A program made the position numbers and the translations under genes. The notes beneath the pieces were generated by a model that was given only the letters and a program-made list of their open reading frames with translations, did not search any database and had not been told where the DNA came from. Below are positions 1 through 7,325 of a stretch of DNA of 64,000 bases, one piece after another; within the stretch, counting starts at the first letter, position 1; every line of letters begins with the position of its first letter. Source of the stretch: an uncultured Opitutia bacterium (GTDB lineage: Bacteria; Verrucomicrobiota; Verrucomicrobiia; Opitutales; Coraliomargaritaceae); assembly GCA_937136395.1 (NCBI GenBank), contig CAKZOI010000047.1, forward strand, positions 1 through 64,000, written 5' to 3'.

Positions 1-198
1 GTAAATGGGATGCCGCAGCTTCTTCAAGGCCTTCGCTTCAATTTGTCGAACCCGCTCTCGAGTCACACCCATGATAGTGCCAACCTCTTCGAGGGTAAGT
101 TGCCGGCCGGGGCAGTGCTCGGACACCCATCGATGCGCGGCCGATAGTCGAGCCTCTGCGTCGCGACCGGTAAATTGAGGTAAATTAAAGGCTTCCAT
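1..198 (-). CDS. Sigma-70 region 4-like HTH protein (partial)
   Basis: The gene starts at an ATG at 198 and runs leftward off the window, so only the first 66 codons are visible. The visible C-proximal part contains [20 protein letters not shown], which is the classical recognition helix and tail of sigma-70 region 4.2. A preceding helix with [10 protein letters not shown] completes the helix-turn-helix. The start overlaps the end of the upstream small gene by 14 bases in another frame, which suggests translational coupling. No region 2 is seen upstream, so this is probably a stand-alone region-4 DNA-binding protein or the N-terminal part of a somewhat longer one. Family assignment is strong for the HTH; the cellular role is unknown. 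It lies in the accessory element that ends near 3240. Confidence 0.75.
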   Translation of the reverse strand, partial: MEAFNLPQFTGRDAEARLSAAHRWVSEHCPGRQLTLEEVGTIMGVTRERVRQIEAKALKKLRHPIY

Positions 199-388
199 AA
201 TGCTTGTGGAGGTTCAGTTCCCGAAGGTCAGGGTGTTCCTTCAACTTTGCCAGCGTGGAATTGAAAAGCAAACGAGCGCTTTCCCTGGAAGTCCCGAGTG
301 ACTCTCCAATCGCTTCGAAGGATCGCCCATCGGAGGCGTCGAGGACCGAATCCTCATGATTGATAGTTCTGTCGTTCTGTTGGATCAT
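185..388 (-). CDS. Small sigma region 4-like HTH protein
   Basis: This 67-residue protein has a helix-turn-helix resembling sigma-70 region 4.2: residues about 23-52 include [20 protein letters not shown] followed by a helix ending in [10 protein letters not shown]. It is preceded by a purine-rich AGGTG ribosome binding site directly before the ATG. It overlaps the next minus-strand gene, which also carries a region-4 HTH, by 14 bases. Two adjacent mini-proteins with only region 4 are unusual; they could be transcription regulators of the island or a split regulator. No function is assigned. The divergent gene at 602 and a strong inverted repeat at 417-453 lie upstream. Confidence 0.6.
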   Translation of the reverse strand: MIQQNDRTINHEDSVLDASDGRSFEAIGESLGTSRESARLLFNSTLAKLKEHPDLRELNLHKHYGSL

Positions 389-416
389 TCACCTATAATA
401 CCAAAATTTTTCGCCG

Positions 417-453
417 TTTGCCAAAAAAGTTGAAAAAACTTTTGCACGGCAAA
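417..453. promoter_or_regulatory. Inverted repeat between divergent island genes
   Basis: The sequence contains TTTGCC, then AAAAGTT, a short GAAAAA-type loop, AACTTTT and finally GGCAAA, giving two nested complementary arms (417-422 with 448-453, and 425-431 with 437-443). It sits in the AT-rich gap between the leftward HTH pair (start 388) and the rightward gene at 602. It could be an operator for the HTH proteins or a transcript hairpin. The pairing is seen directly; the function is inference. Confidence 0.4.
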
Positions 454-601
454 ATCTGCCGAAATTTTTTAATAGAATCTAACCCTACGGGTTAAAAAAC
501 ATTAAGGGCGCGAGCGATTTGACAGGCCCTAAAATTTCCTTTTTCAGCGGCATCCCAACCGAGGCACCCTGCCCCGGAACCATACCAAACCAAGGAAAAC
601 C

Positions 602-970
602 ATGCTCATGCCGAAAAACCTCCGCGAACTCATCGAGTCGCTTGAATCCCTCGTCAGCTTCAGTCGCTGCAATGCTGCCCTCACCCATCTACCGATCGAC
701 GAGCTCCTCGAAAACATGCTTGAAGGTGACTTCAAAGGATCACTCGAGTCCATGCGCTGCCTGATCGAACCCGTCCGCCAAAAGAGCCCTCAGGCCGCTG
801 AGGATTTGGAAAAAATCATTAACGGCGAACTTAGTTTGGCGAAATCTCTACCCCGTATGCTAGAATGCTTGCGACATGTGCAGCCTAATACCGCAGAAGC
901 CTTTCAATGCGAAGTCATCGAAACCGAGACCGGATGGAACATCACCCTCGACGGAGAGGAGGATGTTTAA
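602..970 (+). CDS. Hypothetical acidic helical protein
   Basis: This 122-residue protein is not recognised. It is predicted to be mostly helical and acidic (pattern such as LRELIESLESL near the N-terminus) and has no signal peptide, membrane segment or clear motif. An AAGGA ribosome binding site precedes the ATG. Its stop codon is followed after two bases by the ATG of the zinc-ribbon gene at 973, so the two genes form an operon and may work together. It belongs to the accessory element. Confidence 0.55.
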   Translation: MLMPKNLRELIESLESLVSFSRCNAALTHLPIDELLENMLEGDFKGSLESMRCLIEPVRQKSPQAAEDLEKIINGELSLAKSLPRMLECLRHVQPNTAEAFQCEVIETETGWNITLDGEEDV

Positions 971-972
971 TC

Positions 973-1374
973 ATGGGTAGAGCACTTATAACACGATGCA
1001 AAGATTGTGGAGATGAACGGCGCTACCATACCGGTTTTGGTAGAATGCCTATAAAGGATGTAAGGAAATACGTATTCCATCAATCAGACCCGGCTGATCG
1101 CCGTGAGCTACAAATCATAGACCGTGAACATAGCATAGACTGGTCGAACGTTTCCTGTAGCCGTGGAATACGAAAATGCCCCAGGTGTAAGCTGCTATAC
1201 AGCTTTTTTAGTTGTCGCTTGAGCTACGCCGAAGGCAGAACGTTTGAATCCCTCTGTGAATGTGAGTTATGTATCGAGCCCACTGTGCCTTTTGACTACG
1301 ACTATGATACTGTAAAATGCTACAAATGCTTCAAACCCAGACTTGAACCAATCGGCATGGCCTTCACCGACTAA
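973..1374 (+). CDS. Cysteine-rich zinc-ribbon protein, unknown function
   Basis: The 133-residue product has repeated cysteine pairs: CKDC near residue 9, CPRC near 73, CECELC near 96 and CYKC near 116. These are typical of zinc-ribbon or zinc-finger knuckles. I chose the ATG at 973, two bases after the upstream stop, rather than a possible start at 907 in the same frame, which would lie inside the upstream gene. Such proteins often bind nucleic acid or act as structural partners, but no family is recognised. It is the second gene of a two-gene unit within the island. Confidence 0.55.
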   Translation: MGRALITRCKDCGDERRYHTGFGRMPIKDVRKYVFHQSDPADRRELQIIDREHSIDWSNVSCSRGIRKCPRCKLLYSFFSCRLSYAEGRTFESLCECELCIEPTVPFDYDYDTVKCYKCFKPRLEPIGMAFTD

Positions 1375-1419
1375 TCAACGGCACAACTTGCTGGGGGCTC
1401 AGATGAGGCGAACAGTATA

Positions 1420-2094
1420 CTATTCGCACCTGATTTGTTCTTTCTTTTTAGCAAGTTTCCGCAGGATTTCGATTAAGCATGTGGTGTCGACCCGGTTGTG
1501 CTCCAAAACCTCTCTCCAGGAGCGCCGAGCACTATCGGGAGCCGCAGCCCATTTCTTGGCGGACTGACTGTATTCGCGAACCTCTCGCAGGCGACGAGTC
1601 ATACCTCCCTTTTCAAGTTTTTGTGTAAGGCTCAATCCAACTTTCGCGGCTACGTTTTTCAGAGAATGCTCATTCATGCCCTGCAATTCCTCGAAAACAT
1701 TCGGGTATTTATTAAAGAAACGTTTGGCTATGGCTCTAACGTCGCTAAAGCGCTTCTCAATATCATGCCCTATTTCCTTCTTAATAACTGTCCTCTCGTG
1801 CTCGCTGAAGGCAAACAAGGGTTTACTGCCTGAAGTTGAATCGGCTAGTTCTTTCAAAAAAGAACCTCTGTCCTCACAGTATTCTACAAGATGCTTCACT
1901 CCTGAATCCTTAGCTGCCCACCTGTAAGCCTTGGTAAAGACGACTTGCTTAAATAAACCATCACGAAAGATTCCTACCAAGACCGGTGGAGGCGATGTGG
2001 TATGCTCATTCGGAGCGAACCCCTCAAAGTCAATATAGCACCCTGCATCAATTTTCTGTATCGTAGGTAGTCGTTTAGATTTACTTTTCGCCAT
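1420..2094 (-). CDS. RNase H-fold nuclease-like protein (YprB type)
   Basis: This 224-residue protein shows the pattern of a DEDD/RNase H-like exonuclease domain. Near residue 21 is CYIDFEGF, where the D-x-E pair would bind metal. Near the C-terminus is EHNRVDTTCLIEIL, resembling the last acidic motif of the predicted RNase H-like (YprB, RNase_H_2) superfamily. No helicase or RecB-type partner domain is attached. The gene is convergent with the zinc-ribbon gene. A nuclease in a mobile element suggests DNA or RNA processing or defence, but this is inference; activity on DNA versus RNA cannot be told from the sequence. Confidence 0.55.
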   Translation of the reverse strand: MAKSKSKRLPTIQKIDAGCYIDFEGFAPNEHTTSPPPVLVGIFRDGLFKQVVFTKAYRWAAKDSGVKHLVEYCEDRGSFLKELADSTSGSKPLFAFSEHERTVIKKEIGHDIEKRFSDVRAIAKRFFNKYPNVFEELQGMNEHSLKNVAAKVGLSLTQKLEKGGMTRRLREVREYSQSAKKWAAAPDSARRSWREVLEHNRVDTTCLIEILRKLAKKKEQIRCE

Positions 2095-2188
2095 TAGAGA
2101 ACATCCAAGCTTACAGCTACGATTACTAGCAAGGGTTTAAATAGCACTTCATTAAAGGATTCTTCCTAAAATCTACTAACCATGAAAT

Positions 2189-2536
2189 ATGCAACTCGTT
2201 GAACTAAACTTATCACACTACAACTTCTACTGCCCAGTGACAGGGGTAAAAATCTTTTCAGAAGGTGGGCAACATTTCAGCCCGGCTGTGCTGGGCCTAT
2301 GGGTTCAGGAAATAGCCAATGAACCAGAGATTAAAAACAGTGAGCTTGAGCAAGCATGGCTCCAATGGGTAGCGGCAAACGAAGACAACGATGATTTTTG
2401 TTGGGATGTAGCAGAATTTCTTCATACGCTCGAGCAGTCAAACTGGGTCGCATTCCAAATACAAACTGGCGGACCACTTATGCCTGAGACTGTAACCGTG
2501 CTCATCGATATGGACGCTACCGAGAGTTTTCAATAG
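2189..2536 (+). CDS. Hypothetical protein
   Basis: This 115-residue acidic protein is not recognised. The N-terminal stretch (NFYCPVTGVKIFSEGG) reads like a short beta-rich segment around a Cys, and the middle is helical. There is no signal peptide or membrane segment. It lies alone between the nuclease-like gene on the opposite strand and another small unknown, inside the accessory element. Coding is supported by an ordered composition and a full-length open frame, but a function is not assigned. Confidence 0.5.
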   Translation: MQLVELNLSHYNFYCPVTGVKIFSEGGQHFSPAVLGLWVQEIANEPEIKNSELEQAWLQWVAANEDNDDFCWDVAEFLHTLEQSNWVAFQIQTGGPLMPETVTVLIDMDATESFQ

Positions 2537-2562
2537 CCTGTCTCTTATAATTTTTCTGGCTA

Positions 2563-2772
2563 CTACTTGTTCTTCGATTCCCAAGCTTTTACCATTTCAT
2601 GGGCCATTAAATCTAACTCTGTTAATTTTTCCCAGTCTGACTTCCGCATACTAAATTCTGCGGAATTTACAATATGCTCAGAGTTAAGCTGCCACTCACG
2701 GCCCATTGTAGGCTTTTTCGACTCACGTATAATTTTATCTAACTTTTCTACATTAATACCAATTTTGTCCAT
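2563..2772 (-). CDS. Small hypothetical protein
   Basis: This 69-residue frame encodes a charged helical protein (for example WEKLTELDLMAHEMVKAWES near the C-terminus). It has no recognisable domain. It converges on the gene ending at 2536. It may be a real small island gene, but short length and lack of homologous motifs keep confidence moderate to low. Confidence 0.4.
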   Translation of the reverse strand: MDKIGINVEKLDKIIRESKKPTMGREWQLNSEHIVNSAEFSMRKSDWEKLTELDLMAHEMVKAWESKNK

Positions 2773-2877
2773 ACTTTGAACCTATATTGATTTTTAGTAA
2801 ATGGAAGCAACTACGAAAATAATTAAAGTCTCCCGCCTGCTGGAGACAGGTTGGGATTCCATGACTAGGCACACCGA

Positions 2878-3012
2878 TCATTGAGCTGGGATCGCCGGCA
2901 CAAAGCGCCCTTCCCTCTTTTCGAGTTTTGGCAGCTTGGTGCCCCGGGGGACGATCTTCCAGAACTGGTCGACCTCCTCGGTGGATTTGAGGTCGAGGTA
3001 GTGTTTACGGAT
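2878..3012 (-). pseudogene. Tyrosine recombinase (integrase) C-terminal remnant
   Basis: Reading leftward from 3012, the minus strand encodes 44 residues beginning IRKHYLDLKSTEEVDQFWKI and ending in VPAIPAQ before a TGA. This resembles the C-terminal end of phage-type tyrosine integrases, where the Tyr of the HY pair is the catalytic nucleophile. Immediately upstream in the same frame is a TAG stop and no continuation of the catalytic domain, so only the tail survives. It lies about 200 bases from the tmRNA-like attachment scar, as expected for an island integrase. The match is from memory of the family pattern, not a search. Confidence 0.65.
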
Positions 3013-3215
3013 CTAGAATTGTAGTCTGCTGAATTTGAGATAAGAAAGACGCTGAAAACTATTAGGCGGGACTTAAAAAGTTGCAGAAAAGTTGCAGATT
3101 TCGCCTCAAAAAGGTGCATCTGGCTACATTTCGACGCAACAATCAATTTCCACAAGACTCTCATTAGCAGCAGATAAGGAAATTCTAGTGAACCATTAGG
3201 AAATCTTCAATCCGC

Positions 3216-3238
3216 TTCGACTCCCGCCACCTCCACCA
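3216..3238 (+). other. attachment site: 3' end of a tmRNA-like gene
   Basis: The 23 bases TTCGACTCCCG plus CCACCTCCACCA form a T-loop, the 3' half of a T-stem, a 7-base acceptor strand and an encoded CCA. They closely match the 3' end of bacterial ssrA (tmRNA), which ends in CTCCCGCC..CTCCACCA. Upstream bases cannot form the 5' half of the T-stem, and the region where the rest of tmRNA should lie holds an integrase remnant. So this is a 3' fragment, typical of the distal junction left by an island that integrated into ssrA. A tRNA 3' end is a less likely alternative. Confidence 0.72.
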
Positions 3239-3266
3239 TTTTGCTCCACAAAATACCCTCTTCAAT

Positions 3267-3288
3267 CCCCGCAAGCACGGGGCTTTTC
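3267..3288 (+). terminator. Terminator behind the tmRNA fragment
   Basis: CCCCG and CGGGG pair around a six-base loop (CAAGCA) and are followed by CTTTTCT. It sits 28 bases after the encoded CCA, where an ssrA terminator is expected. It is therefore probably the original chromosomal ssrA terminator displaced by the island. Confidence 0.7.
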
Positions 3289-3328
3289 TGTGTCTGATAA
3301 TCCCGAATTATGTAAACGAATTCTTTGA

Positions 3329-3994
3329 CTACGAATTCTTAGAGTCGGTAGTATACTGATACAGTGCACTGAAGAGCATTTGGCCGCACAAATTTTTGCA
3401 ATTGATTAATTCAAAGGGGCCTTCGTGAAAGCATGCTTGGATAGTGGGCAAGGTATCCGTATCGATTTCGGTCGTGAGGCGAAAGAATTGATAGAGCACC
3501 TTTAACCAAATGATGGCGCGCCAGCGTAAGCATCTACTTGCGGGGATGTAAAAGTCGGACACGAGCCAATGGGCATCTTCGGTGAGAGCTGGGCGTATGT
3601 GATCCATGCAGCGGCGAACGGTGGCATCATCAAAGTTATCGAGAAAGAAGAGCGTGGTGACGAAATCGAAGTGAGTGTTGGGCAACTCACATTGAAGTAA
3701 ATCGGATTGGATGAAGCTTACGCGTTGGCTCGAGAATCCAGCTTTGGCGAAGCGTTCCTTTGCGCGCTGAATCATCGCTCCGCTATGTTCGACAACAGTT
3801 ATTTGGGCGTTTAGGAATTGCGCGGCAAACGCAATGAGGAAAGACCCGTCCCCTTCCCCAATGAGTAATGCGTGGCGAATCGATTTAAGCTGCACTAAGC
3901 GCGATAATTGGCAGGTCCGTGCCGCTTGTAGTGCACGCCCCATAGTCACCGTTTCAATAAGGTGATAGCATGAGGCGATGGGCGAATAATCCAT
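3329..3994 (-). CDS. Class I SAM-dependent methyltransferase
   Basis: The 221-residue product has a Rossmann methyltransferase core. Motif I is seen as LLIGEGDGSFL near residue 44, an acidic strand end ITVVEHS follows, and a later FDFVTTLFFLDNF segment matches motif IV. The protein has no membrane segment. Substrate is unknown; the C-terminal half includes a hydrophobic helix-rich region (WLKVLYQFF) seen in lipid- or quinone-type methyltransferases, but this is weak. It is a single gene divergent from the coiled-coil membrane protein at 4114, and is the first chromosomal gene beyond the island scar. Confidence 0.75.
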   Translation of the reverse strand: MDYSPIASCYHLIETVTMGRALQAARTCQLSRLVQLKSIRHALLIGEGDGSFLIAFAAQFLNAQITVVEHSGAMIQRAKERFAKAGFSSQRVSFIQSDLLQCELPNTHFDFVTTLFFLDNFDDATVRRCMDHIRPALTEDAHWLVSDFYIPASRCLRWRAIIWLKVLYQFFRLTTEIDTDTLPTIQACFHEGPFELINCKNLCGQMLFSALYQYTTDSKNS

Positions 3995-4113
3995 AACTAC
4001 ATAGTGTGCGACTGCCCTTATGCTGCAGGCAATCTCGGAATCGATTGATGGATAATATGATTTGTATCCCTCTAAGATGCAGTATATGTTTGGTTCTGCT
4101 CGTTTGAATTATT

Positions 4114-4629
4114 ATGCAAGAAGCACTCATTAATTTCTTCACCCAACCACTTGTGATTGGTATGTGCATTGGACTGTCGATTGCGCTCGCTATTTGGATA
4201 CGAGGAGTCGCCAAAGCGATGGAGCTCAAATCTGCGGCAGCGGCTAAAGAGGATCGTTTTCAATCTGAAATTGAGCACTTACAAAAGCATTTGCATACAC
4301 AAATGGAAATCACCGCAAAAGGGAATCGATCCATCCAAGAGGAGCTTGAAAAAGCAAAGGAGGTGAATGCGAACCTCAGCCAAACGATCGGTGCCTTAAA
4401 GCAAAAGCCTGGTCGTGCGGAAATCCGCTCATTGCACCTTTATGAAAAAGCGATTCGTATTATGAATACGCGGGCTCCTGGATTTGGTGCCGCATGGGAG
4501 GGTGCGCTCAATGATGCTGAGCAGGAGGTAAAGAAAGAGGAATCAGGAATTATGGGATGGATTAAGAAGCCGTTTTTAGTGAATAGGTCGGCCACCACTG
4601 ATAAGGCCGTGTCGCCCAAGAATGATTAA
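4114..4629 (+). CDS. Membrane-anchored coiled-coil protein
   Basis: The 171-residue protein has one N-terminal membrane helix (residues about 10-29) followed by a long charged coiled coil rich in Glu, Lys and Gln (about 45-105) and a C-terminal charged tail. It has no catalytic motif. Such short anchored coiled coils are often cell-envelope or phage-shock-like structural proteins, but no family is recognised. It stands alone before the Mrp ATPase gene. Confidence 0.6.
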   Translation: MQEALINFFTQPLVIGMCIGLSIALAIWIRGVAKAMELKSAAAAKEDRFQSEIEHLQKHLHTQMEITAKGNRSIQEELEKAKEVNANLSQTIGALKQKPGRAEIRSLHLYEKAIRIMNTRAPGFGAAWEGALNDAEQEVKKEESGIMGWIKKPFLVNRSATTDKAVSPKND

Positions 4630-4755
4630 TTTGTAGAGCTGGCTGCCATCTTGTGTGGATGAGGGCACATCAATAATTAAACGCCTATTTTTGTCGGTTT
4701 CGAGTTGAATTGAGTGCAAAGGGTTTCAGTGTGCTAGCTTTTAACCTTTTAGATC

Positions 4756-5829
4756 GTGGATACAGAAAACATCAAAGCCGCCCTCAAGACAGTTAAGTTT
4801 CCAGGTTTCAGCCGGGATATCGTTTCATTTGGACTCGTTCGCGAAGTCGAAAATACAGATGGGAACGTATTGATTGGAGTCGAGATCACTACAGGTGATT
4901 CCTCTGTGCCAGAAACCATTGCAGCTGACATCAAGCAAGTCGTGGGTGCTTTAGAGGGTATTCACGAGGTGAAGGTCCGCATGGAGATCTCTCAACCCAA
5001 GCAGCAACCTGCAGCTCCTGGAGCTGGCGGTGAAGGTAAGCAGCAAGCCTCTGCGACGATGCAAAAGGTGAAGTATGCGATTGCCATTGCGAGTGGTAAA
5101 GGTGGTGTCGGTAAATCAACCGTTACGGTCAATCTCGCATGTGCGCTTCAGCGCTTACTTGAAGAAGCAGGCAAGCCAGGCGTTGGCATTATGGATTGCG
5201 ATATCTACGGCCCTTCCGTTCCGCTCATGCTCGGCGCGACGGGACGACCTGAGATCGAGAACGATTTAATTCTGCCCGTGAGTAATTTTGGGGTCAGCAC
5301 TATGTCGATGGGCTTTCTTGTCGACGATGATACACCAGTGGTTTGGCGCGGCCCGATGATCATGAAAACGATTCAGCAATTTGCCCAGAATGTGAACTGG
5401 GGAGAATTGGAGATTTTAGTGATCGATTTACCGCCGGGCACTGGTGACGCACAACTTTCATTGGTGCAAACGATTCCACTTGATGGTGCCGTCATTGTCA
5501 CGACTCCGCAGCCAGCTGCATTTAATGTCGCTCGACGCGGTGCTCGTATGTTCGACAAAGTAAACGTCCCACTACTAGGCGTGGTTGAAAATATGAGTTA
5601 CATGGAAACTCCAGACGGACAACGCCAGGCTCTCTTTGGTGAAGGCGGTGGGCAGATCACCGCGGATAGTCTAGAAACTCCACTACTTGGACAGGTGCCG
5701 ATCGACATTGCGCTACGTGAAGGTTGCGACAAAGGCATCCCAATTGTCATCAGCGAACCTGACTCGCCCACTACGAAAGCGTTCCTATCAGTAGCACGTC
5801 AAATTCTTGATGGTTTAGCAAAAAAGTAA
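4756..5829 (+). CDS. apbC: Mrp/NBP35-family Fe-S carrier P-loop ATPase
   Basis: The 357-residue protein starts at a GTG. Residues about 1-80 form a MIP18/DUF59-like domain, then a Pro/Gln/Ala-rich linker, then the ParA-like ATPase with the deviant Walker A GKGGVGKST near residue 117 and a switch motif DLPPGTGDAQLS. Members of this family load or transfer Fe-S clusters to apoproteins in the cytosol. An oddity is that the usual C-x-x-C between NMSY and the FGEGGG motif is absent; here it reads NMSYMETPDGQRQALFGEGGG. In the ApbC group those cysteines bind the bridging cluster, so this copy may use other ligands or differ in role. An A-type Fe-S carrier and an Fe-S fumarase lie nearby. Confidence 0.88.
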   Translation: MDTENIKAALKTVKFPGFSRDIVSFGLVREVENTDGNVLIGVEITTGDSSVPETIAADIKQVVGALEGIHEVKVRMEISQPKQQPAAPGAGGEGKQQASATMQKVKYAIAIASGKGGVGKSTVTVNLACALQRLLEEAGKPGVGIMDCDIYGPSVPLMLGATGRPEIENDLILPVSNFGVSTMSMGFLVDDDTPVVWRGPMIMKTIQQFAQNVNWGELEILVIDLPPGTGDAQLSLVQTIPLDGAVIVTTPQPAAFNVARRGARMFDKVNVPLLGVVENMSYMETPDGQRQALFGEGGGQITADSLETPLLGQVPIDIALREGCDKGIPIVISEPDSPTTKAFLSVARQILDGLAKK

Positions 5830-5913
5830 CACTTATATAGGGCTTTTAGGCTAGCCAATGTCCTATGTGCTACGTAACTATTTAAGGGTTTTAGCGTTTT
5901 TCGAGGCGTCATA

Positions 5914-6156
5914 ATGAATAAAGCAAACAAAGATATGCCAACACAATTACATGGAGCTCAATCGCAAGGCGATTTTGCGGAGCGCTCCAGCCTGTATCAG
6001 GAGTTTTTAGCTGAGCGCGAGGAGATCCTGAGACACAAGTGGTTGGAATCTGAGAAGCACGGTAAGGATATTGGCTTTGAGCGTGCCTTATTGGATTGGA
6101 TTCGCCGACACCGTCAGAACTGGCGCAGTCATCGTTCTAAATCGAACAGCAAATAA
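5914..6156 (+). CDS. Small conserved-looking helical protein
   Basis: This 80-residue protein is highly charged and helical, with a C-terminal block reading HKWLESEKHGKDIGFERALL followed by DWIRRHRQNW. This block has the look of a conserved domain but I cannot name it. There is no signal peptide. A good rho-independent terminator follows the stop by a few bases, supporting a real, separately ended transcript. The gene lies downstream of the Mrp gene by 84 bases and could be cotranscribed with it. Confidence 0.55.
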   Translation: MNKANKDMPTQLHGAQSQGDFAERSSLYQEFLAEREEILRHKWLESEKHGKDIGFERALLDWIRRHRQNWRSHRSKSNSK

Positions 6157-6161
6157 AAAAA

Positions 6162-6185
6162 AACAGGCAAATGGCCTGTTTTTTT
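6162..6185 (+). terminator. Rho-independent terminator
   Basis: AACAGGC and GCCTGTT form a 7-bp stem with a 5-base loop and a run of T residues. It directly follows the small gene ending at 6156. Confidence 0.85.
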
Positions 6186-6204
6186 GTGCGTTAATTGAAC
6201 TCGA

Positions 6205-6317
6205 TGGAGGGCGGTGCTCCGTCACCGCCGTAGAGTCGCCTAAACGGTTCAAACCATCAGCGGTTCCGACAGCATATTTCGCCATAGCCTTGGCGAAGGA
6301 GGAAACGTAGCCCTCTA
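6205..6317. repeat. Hairpin-ended dispersed repeat, copy 1
   Basis: The element begins TGGAGGG followed by the hairpin CGGTGCTCCGTCACCG and CCG, and ends with an imperfect inverse (CCCTCTA). About 85 bases after the start it includes a second hairpin, TTCGCCATAG..TTGGCGAA. It is nearly identical to the copy at 6448 over its first 80 bases. It belongs to the family described in the findings and fills the gene-free stretch 6186-6636. Confidence 0.8.
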
Positions 6318-6384
6318 GAATCTAATGATGAAAGTCATGGTGCCCCGCCCCTACTGCCATCTGATCGTTCGCCGCCGTATCTAT

Positions 6385-6410
6385 GGCACGGAGGGACCCG
6401 CGCCGCTACC
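6385..6410 (-). repeat. Half element of the GGTAGCG-ended repeat family
   Basis: Read on the minus strand this is GGTAGCGGCGCGGGTCCCTC followed by CGTGCC. It matches the left end of the element at 46598-46688 and forms the same hairpin, but no matching second end is seen between the two flanking copies. Confidence 0.65.
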
Positions 6411-6447
6411 TATTTCTAGGGGGAGATTACGCTTAAGGTTGGCTTGA

Positions 6448-6560
6448 TGGAGGGCGGTGCTCCGTCACCGCCGTAGAATCGCCTAAACGGTTCAAACCAT
6501 CAGCGGTCGCGACAGCATATGTCCGCCATAACCTTGGAGAAGAAAGAAGCGACCCCTCCA
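6448..6560. repeat. Hairpin-ended dispersed repeat, copy 2
   Basis: This copy starts with TGGAGGGCGGTGCTCCGTCA, and its first 80 bases differ from the copy at 6205 at only a few positions. It ends with CCCCTCCA, so the ends are inverted. The two copies are direct repeats of each other separated by 130 bases. Confidence 0.8.
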
Positions 6561-6636
6561 GCTTTTTAACGAAGACTTTCTTAACTTAGCCTCCAGAATG
6601 AGTTTCGAGGCCACGATTTCCAGGTCGGTAGGCATG

Positions 6637-6668
6637 AAAAAACCCGCTTCGTGAGGAAACGGGTTTTT
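6637..6668 (-). terminator. Terminator of rpmG
   Basis: AAAAACCCG and CGGGTTTTT pair with a 13-base loop. It can work on both strands; on the minus strand it lies 20 bases beyond the rpmG stop. Confidence 0.8.
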
Positions 6669-6687
6669 AGAAAGAGTAGAACTAGAA

Positions 6688-6858
6688 TTAGTTTTTAATT
6701 TCGCGATGTAGCGTGTGGCGACGAAGATTCTTATTATACTTCATCTTTTCAACGCGATCTGGCTGTTGCTTTTTATCGCGAGTGGTCATGTAGCGTGAAA
6801 CTGGCTTTCCTTCAGCGCGGGCTTCAGTGCATTCGATTGTAACGTGCTCTCTTGGCAT
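6688..6858 (-). CDS. rpmG: 50S ribosomal protein L33
   Basis: The minus strand encodes 56 residues starting [17 protein letters not shown] and ending TLHREIKN, which match ribosomal protein L33 in length and pattern. L33 is part of the large ribosomal subunit near the E site. The two C-x-x-C pairs of the zinc-binding form are missing (only one Cys remains), so this is the zinc-independent type. It is monocistronic with its own terminator. The ATG at 6858 is the only sensible start. Confidence 0.92.
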   Translation of the reverse strand: MPREHVTIECTEARAEGKPVSRYMTTRDKKQQPDRVEKMKYNKNLRRHTLHREIKN

Positions 6859-7032
6859 AACTTAAATTCCTATGGTGGTTGACGAAAAAGCGTCGGAAAG
6901 TAAGTGTTCAGCCTCTGAGGGCAACCCTTTTTTACGCAATGATGCAGTAAAAACCGATTTTCGCATTGAATGAACCCTTTTGCCTGACGTAATATTGCAA
7001 AAATACCGAAATTCACTTAACTAAAGGACTTT

Positions 7033-7233
7033 ATGCCATCGCAAGGATCAACAGGAAACGTTATCGCAGCCATCTGTAGTTTTTTCATTCCCGGTCTCGG
7101 GCAACTGGTGCAAGGCCGTCTGCTGATGGCGATTATACACTTCGTTTTTGCCAGCTTATTGTGGATCATTCTCCTAGGATGGATTATTCACCTATGGTCG
7201 ATCTTAGACGCTGCACTATTTAAGGGGAAATAA
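7033..7233 (+). CDS. Small two-helix membrane protein (TM2-like)
   Basis: This 66-residue protein contains FFIPGLGQLVQGR, a motif like that before the first helix of TM2-type small membrane proteins, and hydrophobic segments at about 8-25 and 30-55. An AAAGGAC ribosome binding site precedes the ATG. It lies alone between rpmG and the fumarase gene, which both point away from it. Function is unknown; related small proteins are abundant in many phyla. Confidence 0.7.
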   Translation: MPSQGSTGNVIAAICSFFIPGLGQLVQGRLLMAIIHFVFASLLWIILLGWIIHLWSILDAALFKGK

Positions 7234-7325
7234 GCGCCGCCCGATCACGAGCCTAACATAGTTCGTCTTTTTGATGGTGCGTAACCTTGAAACACCGTTT
7301 CGGAGTATTTTAGTATAGCGGTGCC

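Noticed and set aside
2865-3164. A 99-residue minus-strand gene over the integrase remnant
   Set aside because: The frame differs from the recognisable integrase tail, and its residues have no family pattern.
2830-3240. A complete tmRNA ending at 3238
   Set aside because: The upstream bases cannot pair with the acceptor or T-stem, no tag peptide frame is seen, and 2878-3012 encodes an integrase tail.
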